Shown: one piece after another, positions 40,040 through 51,628 of the stretch
How the letters are laid out: every line of letters starts with the position of its first letter
Position numbering within the stretch: the first letter of the stretch is position 1
NCBI GenBank assembly: GCA_900239685.1
Contig: OENT01000566.1
Span: 28,360 to 92,359 of the forward strand
Source of the DNA: Rotaria macrura
Taxonomy: Eukaryota > Rotifera > Eurotatoria > Philodinida > Philodinidae
Direction: 5' to 3'
Length of the DNA: 64,000 bases
The notes under the pieces: generated by a model
What the model was told of the DNA's origin: nothing
The model's input: only the letters and a program-made list of their open reading frames with translations
Database searches by the model: none
Translations under genes and position numbers: made by a program

Positions 40040-41409
40040 AAGCCCCGGACACATTAGAAGACTTCCCCATAATAGAAGACCTCCCCTCCCCTTGGATAAA
40101 TGAAGCAAAAGACATATTAGAAGACCCCCTGATAAAATCGACTATTTTACAAATAATTTCTGAAGTTTATTTAATTTTAAGTATTTAAGGCCATTATTCT
40201 ATCGTAGATAAGTACGAACAATATTTTGCTTTCTTTATAAAAATTATGCTTCACTTCGAAGGGAAAAACGTTTTGCGAAACAATCAATTGGAAACCACTG
40301 TTTAGTAAAGAATGCATTTCTTTATAGAATACATATCATGTGATCTTTCTAATGCTCTTTTGCAGCATATTGTGAAAGAATTCGTATGGTTCTCTATACA
40401 AAAATACATTTCTCATGGTCTTGAGTTCTGCTGGACTCCATGCAGAACCTTGGGTGTAACGCATGAAGAAATCTTTGTAACATAATAGGAGAAACTTCAT
40501 TGTGTAGTAATTAAAATACCGAATCATCCGTGATTTCAAGAAATTCTGATACGTATTCATCACAAACCTTTCTTTCATAATTGAAAAAAATATGAACTTA
40601 TGTATATACGCTCGAGGCAGAAATGAATAAGAAAATCTTGATACGGTAATATCTTCGTTCGGATACAGTTTCCCTTACATTAATTCACTCGAATAAGATT
40701 ATTTGACCATTCGATTTGGTTTTCATCTCTAATTCACGTCAGTTTTTTGTAACTACTTCTCATAAGACTCAGTATGCATTTCTATTCTCAATAAAACCTA
40801 AAACCATTTTTAAAAAAGACCAAGAAGACAAGAAAAAATGTGTATCCAACTACTCTTTTTTTATTAACTGCTTATTATTAATACAAACGTATTCATTGAC
40901 GTTAACTTGAGACTAATAAATATGCTATTAGTATATAGATTTTCATGTGAACAGATTTCATCAAAACTAGTAAACAATTAACAAGTAAAATTAATTAAAA
41001 TTGAGTTTGACGAAACGAGTTAATTCGTTTTCTGAGTTATGTAGTTATCGAGACGTTAAAATCCAGCCAGCGGTAGATCTATTTATTTAGAAAAAACAAA
41101 GCTAGTGGACATTTTACCAAGGTTTTTGGATACACTGCCTTTAATATTCTTAGAATATTTATTGCCAATGATATACTCTCTTTTTTCACGAGATAACATT
41201 TGCTGCTTTCTCAATATACACATGTGGAATAAGTAAAACCACTTTTTCCGAACGATTATATTGAATAAAAATGTATGGAAACAAAGATTTGTCGGAAAGA
41301 TTGCTGAAAAATATAACTTTTTTAGGGGGCATAATAGAAGACCCCCTTGTAACTTATGAGTGGTAAGACAGAATAGAAGACCCCGCGTCTTCCAATGTGT
41401 CCGGGGCTT
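40040..41409. mobile_element. 1.37-kb TIR element with TA flanks and TAGAAGACC repeats
   Basis: The left end AAGCCCCGGACACATTAGAA (40040) is matched by the inverted right end, AAGCCCCGGACACATTGGAA on the minus strand (from 41409). TA lies directly outside each end (40038-40039 and 41410-41411), consistent with a Tc1/mariner-type TA duplication. Subterminal regions repeat the word AATAGAAGACC or ATTAGAAGACC several times in mirror arrangement (40050-40125 and 41330-41390). Two interior minus-strand frames (40336-40578, and part of 41083-41415 ending GKMSTSFVFSK) are not recognisable as transposase, so it is probably non-autonomous or decayed. Confidence 0.8.
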
Positions 41410-41868
41410 TACCAATTTTCGTTTATTGTATATAGATTTTTATGGTCGATGCCACTAGTGTTTGGTTTTGTTTCTTTTTCCATCGAAAAATGTACAGGAA
41501 TCAATAGTAACTTGTATTCACGAGAAAAACAAATCAATAGGAGAACATGACTGATGAGTAAGAATCTGTGATAAGAGAATAGGAGTTTTCTGTAAAACAG
41601 ATATCTCATTCAGTACTTCGTTCAAAAATAGAAACATTTTACAATCAAATCTTGCTGATTTCTGTAAGAATCAGACTTTATTTATCTATCTACCGGGGAT
41701 ATTCATGGGTATTGTATGTTGTAAGAGAAGACAATATTCATTGACACCAGAAGTGTCAACAGGGCAAGGTAAGGTCTTAGGCCCTGCAAATTAGTAAAAC
41801 AGGTTTGAGAGTTTTCATTCTAAGAAAGAACGTATTTTAAGTCTTTGAAAGTAATAATTCAGGAATAG

Positions 41869-42267
41869 ACTGGAAACAAGAACAATTATGATGTTTTTGC
41901 AACATTTGAATCTGTGAATTTATGTAAAGAATTTACTGATAATAATCTTAGTGGAATTGAAAGTGGAGACTATGATTATGATATGAGAAAGGGTCATGAA
42001 CTTGATCGAAATCATTTGTTTGGATTTGACAAGAATAAAGAAACGATTGAAACTTTAACATTTTGGAAAAATCATCAAGAAACATTTCCATATGATTCCA
42101 AGTACGTTCGGTCGATTTTATCGATTCCGGCTTCAACAACGAGTGTAGGACGAGAATTTTCTACAGCTGGCTGGATCCTTAACGAAAGAAGAACAAGTCT
42201 TTAACCAAATAGTTTAGACAACATTTTATTAGTAAGATCAACAGAAAAATATCTTCGTAAGAAGTAA
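41869..42267 (+). pseudogene. hAT-family transposase, C-terminal dimerisation domain, with internal stop
   Basis: The translation carries the hAT C-terminal (Dimer_Tnp_hAT) signature: LTFWKNHQETFPYDSKYV, then SILSIPASTTSVGREFSTAG, then ILNERRTSL. A TAA at 42202-42204 interrupts the frame. The same frame continues past it with PNSLDNILLVRSTEKYLRKK to a stop at 42265-42267, which is the family's normal ending. Upstream, only about 110 residues are open before another stop, and the zinc finger and catalytic core are not visible. It is therefore a 5'-truncated, nonsense-mutated copy. CAGGGCAAGGT occurs just upstream (41759-41769) and again in direct orientation near 42697. Confidence 0.85.
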
Positions 42268-42269
42268 TT

Positions 42270-43890
42270 CATTTTTTTTGTTCACTTTCTTCAAACACAT
42301 GGACTTGTCCTTCCTTTGTTTTTATTTTTCTTGACCATTCTATCATATGCAGTCCTGTATAAAAACTAATCAACTTGGATGCATAAATTGTAGTTTTCTT
42401 CTCTTGTTTTCCTATGATACTCATGTATTGTATAATTGGAACTATAATTTATTATCATTCTAAAATCGATCTGAATCAAACATTATTGAATGATAGAATG
42501 TGGAAGCTTCGCTACTTACAAAATGGATTGAAAATAACGATTAAAATGTCGTGTCAACTCAACAAGTTATTCTGATGAGTCGACCAGATAAGAGAAGGAA
42601 TAGTATTTCAATCTTGCGTTTTTCTTGGGAACACGATAGGGTAAGGCAACCTGAACCCTGACCGACAAGGGATGGGGGGAGGGGGGGGGGCGTGGCAGGG
42701 CAAGGTGTAAAAATTCACCCTGCGAACGTCTCGGATGGACACTTCTGAACGATGACATTTCAAACAAGTAAAATTCATAGATGATGATTGTTCTGTAAAT
42801 GACGATAACAATTATTAATCGATAAACCGTATTTTAAATAAATGTGACGATTTATGACAGAAATTCAAAAAGACATTCGTAACTAGGAATGGAATTCGGT
42901 CATTGCTTCGATCGATGTCAAAGTATAGATTTGACTAATGCGAAATAAAACATATGAATAGTTAATTAGTGATGCTATCAAACAATGTCTAATAAAGCCA
43001 GAACAAAAAGAACAATCAGAGGATATAATGCAGTCATGAGAATAGGGATTGTCTTTACGTCAGTATATCTAATTTTATATCCGATCAAAGTTGGTAGTTC
43101 AATAAATGTTAACTGTTTCTCTGTGTTCGATTGCATATTCTATGTGGTTATCATCCTTTTTAATACGACTTATTAACTACCGAATGCTCCTGTATAGTCA
43201 TCGACCATAAAGATCATGTGTTGAAGACATCGGATGATTTTATTTTTTATACGAAAGAAACATACTATTTATACACACTCGATCAAGAACATGTCATATT
43301 GTTTTAAAAATAAAATTTAGTTTATGTGATCTTAAATTTTCAACCATGTTCGTACGTTCATTTCTTTCATTTCCTTCATGCGTCAGCCAGTAGTGCACAA
43401 AGTGCTCATTTCGGCATTGAACATAATTGACGGTTGAGCTCGAATAAAACTACTTTAGAATCTCATCGTTTTTCAGTCTAAATCCTTTAAGTCTCAAATA
43501 AAATGGATATTGATCATCAATCAGTTATTGACGATAACAATGAAATTCATGCACGAAAAAAGACAGAATACTTGTTTATATCTTCTAGCGTATTCTCAGA
43601 GTTAAGAAAAATAGTACGTATCTATTCATGGCAGTTGAAAGAAAGAAGTTTGAAATCGAGATAATTTTGACGTCATCGATGATAGGATTATGTTTCTTTT
43701 ATTCTGAATTACAATTCACGATACATAATTCAGAGTTCTTTACGGACAAAAAAGTTCTTCATGAACGATGTGCAAGAAATGAATATATGTTCTTGACTGG
43801 GTATCAGAGTACTATTCGTCGTAAATGGAACTCTATGAAGAAATAAGAAAATTCTTGCTTATCATATAAGTAAGAAATGGAAGAATTCTT
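42270..43890. other. Intergenic stretch with a G-rich tract
   Basis: No supported gene. Two short neighbouring frames (from the ATG at 43503, reading MDIDHQSVIDDNNEIHARKK, and 43628-43846) could be remains of a gene split by a frameshift, but I do not recognise them. The distinctive feature is the G-run at 42674-42690 and its GC-rich surroundings. Confidence 0.4.
42674..42690 (+). other. G6-A-G10 tract, possible G-quadruplex or slippage site
   Basis: Six Gs, one A and ten Gs in a row stand out in this AT-rich window. The neighbourhood (about 42640-42725) is unusually GC-rich and contains CAGGGCAAGGT, the word also seen upstream of the hAT fragment. It might be the edge of a transposon or a quadruplex-prone site. 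Long homopolymers are also prone to sequencing error. Confidence 0.6.
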
Positions 43891-43899
43891 AATTGATGT

Positions 43900-44618
43900 A
43901 AGTTCATTACGCAAAGTCTGTACATTAGTGGCCGTAGTCTATCTCAAGTATGTTTATATCTGTCAATTGTTGTAATTCTTTTCATACGCATTCTGCTGAT
44001 TGCACTACAGAGGTTTTCAAACGCATCGGTTCAGTTTTAAAGATATACTGAAATTCAATAACCACATCGTCAGTATATAATTGTAATATGCCGAGAAAGT
44101 CTCTGTTAGATTTGAAGAGTAGTTTGCTATTCAATGCATCCTACTCAACTGGATAATTTCAAGATATGAATTTTTTGAATCCAAGTGCCAATGGTCCGGG
44201 GTTAGGTCCATTAGGATATAAAGATGGGTCGAGTTTAATGGAATACTTTTGAACAATACTTCTTATTCTATTATCAGTTATTGGTACAGGATACTGTGTA
44301 ACGAAATGCTAATGAATACCAATATCATCAGAAATAGATGGACTAAAGTGGTTACGTGCTCGTCCCCCTTTCATTGTTAGTAAATAAAATGTTATACCAT
44401 CATCATCGTAGTTCAAATGCTTATACCAACTATGTAACGTTGAAAATCGACTAATATCTTGACAAAGTTTTCGACGACTGAAAGTCGTATAATATTTCAC
44501 TAATTTTCGTAGACGCTTGTTACAGTTAAAAAATGAATGAAATTTATACTCCGGTTTCAAATATTCAAATATAAATATCTACTATGATTTCATTTGGTAA
44601 CAACTCAAATCTTGACAC
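43900..44618 (-). pseudogene. Decayed F-box-like protein gene
   Basis: Reading the minus strand from about 44612, an F-box start RFELLPNEIIVDIYI is followed by a stop, a frame change, then YLKPEYKFHSFFNCNKRL and a long open block (44560-44309) through RRKLCQDISRFSTLHSWYKH and ARNHFSPSISDDIGIH. After a TAG the same frame resumes with TQYPVPITDNRIRSIVQKYS and LDPSLYPNGPNPGPLALGFK, then meets further stops. Fragments such as LQQLTDINILEIDYGH follow to about 43.9 kb. F-box proteins recruit substrates to SCF ubiquitin ligases, and large F-box families of this look are common in bdelloids (family knowledge). Several stops plus at least one frameshift show that this copy is dead, or else much misassembled. 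Confidence 0.6.
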
Positions 44619-44639
44619 ATTGACTGGTCAAATCTACAA

Positions 44640-46670
44640 GAAAAGGAAAAACAAATTCTGTGTAACTTGTATGTGCGTCGTACTGAGAGAACCTTCCCTA
44701 ACTTCCTTATTACTCAAAATTGTCTAATGTATATTTGCAAGTGTATAATGATTCATACGAAATCTAAAGATCATGAACCAAGTGAGAGAAAACCGATGAG
44801 ATAGATGTCGACGTGTTTAAGTGTCTATGAATAGATATGAATTAGAGTAAGTCTCTGCGAACATATGCCGTAAAAATTTTGCAAAAATCGTGAATAACTG
44901 AAAGCGATAAAAATTCAGTTGGCAAAGTTCCAATCAGAAAAGAAGTCAGGAAATAAAAAGTTCTTTCGAGGTATTTTTCTGCTAGATCAATATAATTTGG
45001 ATGTAAGTTATTATTATTTGAAATCAACAACTGAAAATAAACTTGTGTAGGTTTTTTCTTTCCTTACTTTTGTTACATATAAGACCATGAATAAGAGTTC
45101 TTCGAGTCCGGATTCAATTGACTCAATTATGTACGTTGTTTTTGTGTATCGAAATCAAGTGTAGTCTTTGTATCGTTTAAGTTGAAATTTAAATCAAAAG
45201 ATCTTTATTGAAGAACTCGGAGGAATCATTCCAAGAATCGGTTACTATCGAATCGGATGTTAATTCCTTTATTCAGATACCTAGTGTTACAGTTCGATCG
45301 TATCTTTCTGTCTTAATTTGCTGGAATCCAACTAAGAATTCTGACTGACCGATACGGTTGACTTAAGATGCTAATTCAGTATTATTCCAATTATTGCAGA
45401 GCATTAAACCGCCCAATTCACTGTTAGTTCCGTATCCTAAATTCCCGTTAGATTTCGTCAGCTGGTTAGATGTGTTCAGATTCATCCACCTGAGAAAACT
45501 TTCGATTCATATAATATCTCCTTTAGTAGTGGAAAAAATGTGTTTTTTTGTCTGTATTAATTACGCGATCGGATTTGGCATTTGAAATGATACGCTACAC
45601 AGCAGAAGGTGTATCTCTCTTTAAAATTTCATATGGGCTATGTGCCATCGGTAGATTCCCTGATTACATTAGTGTGCACTGACATTATCTTGGTCTTTTT
45701 GTTTGAAAGACTTGCAGATTGATTCGATTTCATGTTCATGATTTTTAAGTTTTCCGCCGATTGCAAAAGCATATCCATCGACCACGATGAACCTTTAATA
45801 AATGAACGTATGCTGAATACAACTGTGAAGTGACTTCGAACGAAATGCATAATTTCTAACAGTGCTCGCAATACTTGAGTGTTTGTTCTGATTACATCAG
45901 TGGAAAATAGCAGCAGTCAATTCAATAATCGAGAATAAAGAATGAATGCGATCAGCCATCGAAGAAATTATTGTAAGTTCAAGAAGTCATTTCTCAGTAT
46001 GACTGTTACCTATTCATTTGAGAGTGTATATTGTCGACAAATAATTGATGTTTACTTTCATAATTCAAGCACAATTGAATTTAACAACAAGTTTACTGAT
46101 GAAAAGTGGTACATAGAAAATATCAACACTTGAATCAATCTTTGAACATTTATCAGAAGATCATACGAAAAAAGCTTTCTTAATGTTCCTTCTATATATA
46201 AAACTGATCTAACATGTGAATAATACCAAAATAGAAAATATTTTTGAATACATACATGGGGCGCGTATTCAACAAATAAGCGATTATCATTTTGATCGTA
46301 GTAAAACGAAAATTTTTAGAATAAAAATGAATATCTAACTAAAGTCATTCATCTTGATATGTCACAAAATCATGAAAGAAATTCATATTATAAAAAATGA
46401 TTTTATCGAATCCAGTTTTGTTAACTACTGAAATTAAATGATTCCGATAATGAAAGAAATTTAAGTTTATTTTAATGTAATATTCTTTTTTATATTATAG
46501 TGCCAAGTAAATAGTATTCATCTTCAATTTCTTTGAGCAAACGATCAAATTTCTTTTCATGGAATTGTTTCGTGTGTTTGAGTCATTCAATCTTTCACGT
46601 CGTCGGAAAAATGCAATAAGAACAGATTCAATGATTGTATATTGAAAATAAAATGGAAACTTATGTTAAT
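44640..46670. other. Intergenic stretch between F-box remnant and 2.3-kb TIR element
   Basis: No frame longer than about 80 codons and no recognisable motif. I see nothing here beyond ordinary AT-rich sequence. Confidence 0.5.
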
Positions 46671-46672
46671 TA

Positions 46673-48944
46673 ATATATATGAATGAATTGTAACTTTTTA
46701 GTCCCGTTAATATTTCAGTAGTATTTGGCTAATCAATTTTGCTTCACCGTACCGATTTGAACAATTTTTTTATACATTATGGCACCTGGTATGTTCCACT
46801 GGCACATTAAATTTCAGCCCTGTAGCTCAAACCAGTGCAGAGTTACAAGAGATATATGACGAAAAAATGCTCGTTTTTAATGACACATGCTAAGAAAAAC
46901 GTAACTTTTTGTACAGTGCTCGATACTCTATCCAGATATATCAACGATTTGAACATAATGTTTTATTCTTTCCTTCTTACAACGTTCGCACTATTTGACA
47001 GATAATTTCTTATTTTTGTGTAGAATGATGAAAACGTGGTTGAAACTCTGCCATTGAAAAAGTTAGTGATGCGTAAGCTCTACTAAAAGAAAGACAACCC
47101 TTTAAGACATAAAATGATTGGGAAAAAAACGGTTGGTGTTTTATCAGAATTATTTGTGGATAAAAATAACAAGAGATTTTTGAAAACAAAGTCTTTATGC
47201 TCATTTTATTGAGTGACGGTTTGAAAATTGATCTCTTTATAACTCTACAATAAAACGTCTGATTTGTCTCAAATTTTCAGAGTAGATGTAACACAAAAAG
47301 CTGTGTAAGTGATAAGAATATCAGCTCTTAATACTGTTCTACTTGGGAGGAGAAATTTATATTATACTAAATAAAAAGAACAGTAACGATTTTTGCAGAT
47401 ATTTTCAGTTTTATATGAACAAACTGAAAGTTACATCTATTGATGCAGTTTTTCACGCTGAATCGAACGAAAAAGTCTCTGAATGTTAAATACCAAAGTA
47501 AAAAAATTAAAAAGCAAACTTTATTGAAAAATTAGGCGTTTATACCTACCACAAGAAAAAATTGAGTTTTCTGAGAATTTTCTTTCAATGAAAAGATTCA
47601 AAAAATTTTTCAACACACTTATTCTTGTAGAGCTCACTGAGTTCTATCAAACCATGTAAAAATATACAAAAAAAAGAGTTTTGTGCGATTTTCGAATTAC
47701 GCGCACTTTATCCCTTTCCGGCCGGATGGTACCAAATGGGCACATTTTGAAATTGTTTTATGAAAAACTGTTTCAAACTGGTGTTGAACATCGTTCTGAT
47801 ATCATGATAACTAAGGGTACCAATGTCACAATTTATTCACCTTTCATTCAAGATAAATGCACTTTGCTTTCTCAAAGCAGCATCATGAGAGCTGAGTGCC
47901 ACGGGGAATCTCCACAGTCAGAACTATCACTGTTTCGAACATCTAATAAAAGTCGATATTCGAAGTACCAACTGCAAAACGTTTGTTGATAGATTCTCAG
48001 TTTCCGTCACTACTAATGACAGTGTTTCAATAATCAATTATATAAGAAAGAATAAGAATATTACCTTTTGGTCACATCCGGACGTAACGGTACGAACATG
48101 TGAAAAAATTTATCTTTTTTCTACCTAAAGAAATTTGATGGTTTATACTTTTTCATAATCCATACCATGAATCTAATACAAAGATTATGTTTCTACGTAT
48201 TCTCTGGATGTCTCAACGTAGTTATTGCTAGAATACTATGAAATGTCACGGAATTATGCAAAATTTTATCTGTTTTCTTGAGATAAGACTCAGAATTTAT
48301 ACATTTTCTGGGAGTTTTCGAAGCATCCAGCAATTATTGGGAATGGTAAGATATAATCGAGTTCGAAAACTCCAAGAGCTTCTCTAAATTTTGAGTCTTA
48401 TCTCAAGAAAACAGGCAAATTTTGCATAATTCCGTGATGCTTCACGATATTCTATCGATAACTCAGCTGAGGTATTGAGGGACGATGTAGAAACATCATC
48501 TTTGTTCTAGTTTCATGGTATGGATTAAGAAAAAGTATAAACCATCAAATTCCTTTCGGTAGAAAAAAAGATCAATTTTTTTACATGCCTGTACCGGTAT
48601 GGCCTGATGTGACCAAAAGGTAGCATCAAGTGGTTTTGTGACCCGTCATCTTTCCGCAATCGAATACTGGATTTTCGATATCTACGCAGTGATTGAAGTC
48701 TAAGTACAATGGGGAATATTTTTTGCACTCGTTCTTCTGGCAGCCGGTCAGAAAGGGTTAAATGGAATAATCGTAAATTTTTAGAGCTCATATCTCCCTT
48801 AATAATCGATAAAGTGTTAGAAAATTTTTGCTATATACTAGAGGCATAGAGTATAATAAAATACACTACTGAAAAGTGGTTTGGATTCACTTTCAATTGT
48901 TTCAGTGAATTGTACCAAAAAGTTACAATTCACTCATATATATA
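46673..48944. mobile_element. 2.27-kb TIR element with nested foldback
   Basis: The left end (46673-46702) contains ATATATGAATGAATTGTAAC followed by TTTTTAGT. The right end (48914-48944) is its reverse complement with about two mismatches. The interior holds a second, much larger inverted repeat (48062-48622) and short frames on both strands (47681-47989 plus, 48525-48791 minus). Neither resembles a known transposase. The plus frame contains LSLSGRMVPNGHI and the minus frame LTLSDRLPEERVQ; both cover related sequence (CCCTTTC-GACCGG type), so they may be the diverged outer parts of the foldback. TA-rich flanks hide any target duplication. Confidence 0.6.
48062..48622. repeat. Foldback: two ~261-bp inverted arms around a ~40-bp spacer
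   Basis: The arm at 48062-48322 is the reverse complement of 48362-48622 with moderate divergence. Matching blocks include TACCTTTTGGTCACATC, GGTTTATACTTTTTC, CATACCATG, GGAATTATGCAAAATTT, TTTCTTGAGATAAGACTC and GGAGTTTTCGAA. The arms are equal in length and face each other across about 39 nt. A transcript would form a long imperfect hairpin able to yield small RNAs (inference). Confidence 0.8.
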
Positions 48945-49700
48945 TTTTTTTCTTTTATTCTATTCAGACGATATTTAACTTACGTTTTGTTGAATAATCA
49001 TCATCATAGAACAACTTTGATGTTAAACTTTGTATGCTAACCATCTGAGAAATATTATCCTATTATATTTATATGTATCTATATAAATATTCACATAGCT
49101 GATAATGACGAAAAACAGATGCAGTACAAAAACATTACTTTTGGTTATGGATAATAGCTTTAGAATCAATTAACAATATAGTTTAAATGTCAGAAAAAAA
49201 ATTCAAGCCCGTACAACATACGTAGTAGAAAAAAAAACAACAAAAGAATTATTCTTTATTGGAAAATCAGTCAATGTTCCGTTGAAGTATAATTCTTTCC
49301 ATTCCGCAGCACGACCGAAATAGGATATAACCTATGCCTTCCATAGTTTTCCTATATGGGTACATGCACGTATATTATATGTGTGTTCCAATAAATAAGA
49401 TTATTCCTCTCGCTGCAAAAATCGATTTTTTTTCGCATTGAACCTCTGCAGTTGGAATACTTGTATGTTTACAGTAGTACACCGGAAAAGATTGAGAGAG
49501 AAGAAAAAAATTGAGATTTTCTTTAACTTCGTATAGATCGAAAAAATAATGATGCGGCTGCCAGGATTCTATTCTTTCTTTCAGAGGAAGAATCAATCTA
49601 ATTTTTTCGGGTATCGAAAAGAAAACTATTAAACAATACGGCCAAGTTAGCAGTTATGAAAATCTTCTATCATAGATCCACGAGATGAAAATTTATTTAT
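48945..49700. other. Intergenic stretch downstream of the propeller gene
   Basis: Nothing recognisable apart from the presumed 3' UTR of the minus-strand gene that ends at 49706. Confidence 0.5.
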
Positions 49701-49705
49701 TCAGC

Positions 49706-51628
49706 TTATAAAGTAGAAATGAAATTCGTTTGAAAATCAGTAAGATCACTAATTTGATAGATACGCCAATCAGTTGAATAATTGAATTCACTAGCGACAG
49801 TATTCAAAGTCGAATCTATTTCAATAATTCTTGAATTGTTTGCATCAGCAACAATGACATTACCGTTATGCAATTGTGATGCATCTTGTAACCAATGAAC
49901 ATCTTCCAGAAACATCTTTCGTATTATTCTAAATGTTTCATCAAGAAAAAGAATCTCATTTTGTTTTGTATTACATAGCATCCATTCAATATCATCATGC
50001 TCTAAAATCGATTGGAAACGTTTAATTCCATGTGGACAGTTGAGTCCCGACAGTAAGATGTTCGATTGTCCATTTCGGCGATCAATTTTAACAAGTAAAC
50101 CTTGATGAAACAATGTAGCTAAGAAATATTCTTCATTTAAAACAATCGCTGAATTAATATGAGTCGTCTGATGAAGTGTAGGATATGTATAGTGATGATG
50201 ATCAAAATCTCTCAATACATTTCGTTGGACACCTTTAGGTGTCATCGAATATTCATGTTCAGTAGCATACCAATCATTTAATGTTTCACCTTGTAAATTC
50301 ACCTGAATGATAGCATCAATTCCAGTACTAGTGACTAGAATAGTTTGATTTTCTAAATAATGAATATTATGTATACAATTGAAAGCTTGATTGTCGATAC
50401 GTTGAATTTCCATACGAGTATTCAAATCGATGATACTTATATAATTTAAACGATTATTTGCTATGTATAAATGATTAGATTTAATAAAAAATCCAGCTGG
50501 TGCATCGAGATCTAATGTGTAAATAATTTCTTTATTAGACCAATTCATAATTATAAATTTTCCTCCTATTGAAGGTTCAAATCCTTGTCGATTACCTTCG
50601 ATGCCATCTATACTTTTTCCTGTACCAGTAAATGAATCTTTTTTATTGATATTTTTTTTCCAATGCTTTTTTAAGATATAAAATTGATCAGTAAGAAAAC
50701 TTGCACCAATATAGATTGAAGGAGTTGATGATAATAAAATTTTCTTATTTATATTCATAATAATATCAGTTTCAGTTGATATTGGTTCATCTGGTAATAA
50801 ATACTTCATGAGAGTATGAAAAAAATTAAGAAGTAAAGTCTTTTGATGAAGTTCTAAAGATAAAATTTCATTTTGGAAAGAATTTAACGGAATTTTGTTT
50901 TCTAATAAATAACAACACATTGGTATTGATACAATAGTCAATGCTCTATTATATTTTTCAAATAGTAATAATTTCATAAATTGATATAATGACAATTCAT
51001 GTTCTTCAATAAGTACATGTGTGATATCAAAATAAATAATATTATTTAATAGCAGAAGAATAAAAATTAAGTTTGATGTCGATTCAATATTATTGTTGAT
51101 TGGTTTTTTCATTTTCTTACTTAAACATTCGATACCTTCAGTTATTTTAATTGAATGTGTTAAATGAAAAAAACTTCTTTGATATTCTTTTGTATAATAA
51201 ATATCATCGAACTTCATAACAGTACCAATATTGAATTTATTGAATATTTCATAGTTCGATTTTATATTAGAATCGTGTTCAATCGAGTCATTCTCTAATT
51301 TATTCGCATAGTTATTTATATTGGAAATGAGTGTTAATCTTCTATTTGATTTATACATTAAGTTCATTATTAAAAGATAAGGTAAATAACCAATATGAGG
51401 ATGAATGTTTGAATCATAATTCCATAAAATATTTGCATTTTCTAGTCCATTAGAAATTAGAAATTGAATATTTTGAATTTTATCTTCGAGATTTATGTAA
51501 TTATCACTAGTCGACGAAGAATCAATTTGATTTTGTATTTCAATTAAATCAGATTTATTTTCAATATCTAAAGTTTCAAAATCTATTTTATCGATAGATT
51601 CTGATGTTTTCGTAGGATTTGTTGTCAT
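49706..51628 (-). CDS. Uncharacterised 640-aa protein with beta-propeller-like C-terminal half
   Basis: One uninterrupted 640-codon frame, the longest in the window, with no intron in the coding part although most neighbours are intron-rich. The N-terminal half (about 1-340) starts with a Ser/Asn/Asp-rich stretch and then Leu/Ile-rich helical sequence; I do not recognise it. The C-terminal half (about 345-640) shows repeated hydrophobic strands with turn residues typical of NHL/SMP-30-like propellers: GGKFIIMNWSNKEIIYTLDL, NHLYIANNRLNYISIIDL, ILVTSTGIDAIIQVNLQG, THINSAIVLNEEYFLATLF, HQGLLVKIDRRNG, LNCPHGIKRF, NVIVADANNSRIIEID. The THINSA...GLLVKIDRRNG...PHGI pattern reminds me of uncharacterised bacterial propeller proteins. 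Together with the lack of introns this makes horizontal acquisition possible but unproven. No signal peptide or TM segment is evident. Substrate and role are unknown. Confidence 0.85.
   Translation of the reverse strand: MTTNPTKTSESIDKIDFETLDIENKSDLIEIQNQIDSSSTSDNYINLEDKIQNIQFLISNGLENANILWNYDSNIHPHIGYLPYLLIMNLMYKSNRRLTLISNINNYANKLENDSIEHDSNIKSNYEIFNKFNIGTVMKFDDIYYTKEYQRSFFHLTHSIKITEGIECLSKKMKKPINNNIESTSNLIFILLLLNNIIYFDITHVLIEEHELSLYQFMKLLLFEKYNRALTIVSIPMCCYLLENKIPLNSFQNEILSLELHQKTLLLNFFHTLMKYLLPDEPISTETDIIMNINKKILLSSTPSIYIGASFLTDQFYILKKHWKKNINKKDSFTGTGKSIDGIEGNRQGFEPSIGGKFIIMNWSNKEIIYTLDLDAPAGFFIKSNHLYIANNRLNYISIIDLNTRMEIQRIDNQAFNCIHNIHYLENQTILVTSTGIDAIIQVNLQGETLNDWYATEHEYSMTPKGVQRNVLRDFDHHHYTYPTLHQTTHINSAIVLNEEYFLATLFHQGLLVKIDRRNGQSNILLSGLNCPHGIKRFQSILEHDDIEWMLCNTKQNEILFLDETFRIIRKMFLEDVHWLQDASQLHNGNVIVADANNSRIIEIDSTLNTVASEFNYSTDWRIYQISDLTDFQTNFISTL

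Noticed and set aside
43628..43846. 72-codon plus-strand frame and the neighbouring frame from 43503
   Set aside because: They might be one frameshifted gene, but no family is recognisable and neither has flanking splice support.
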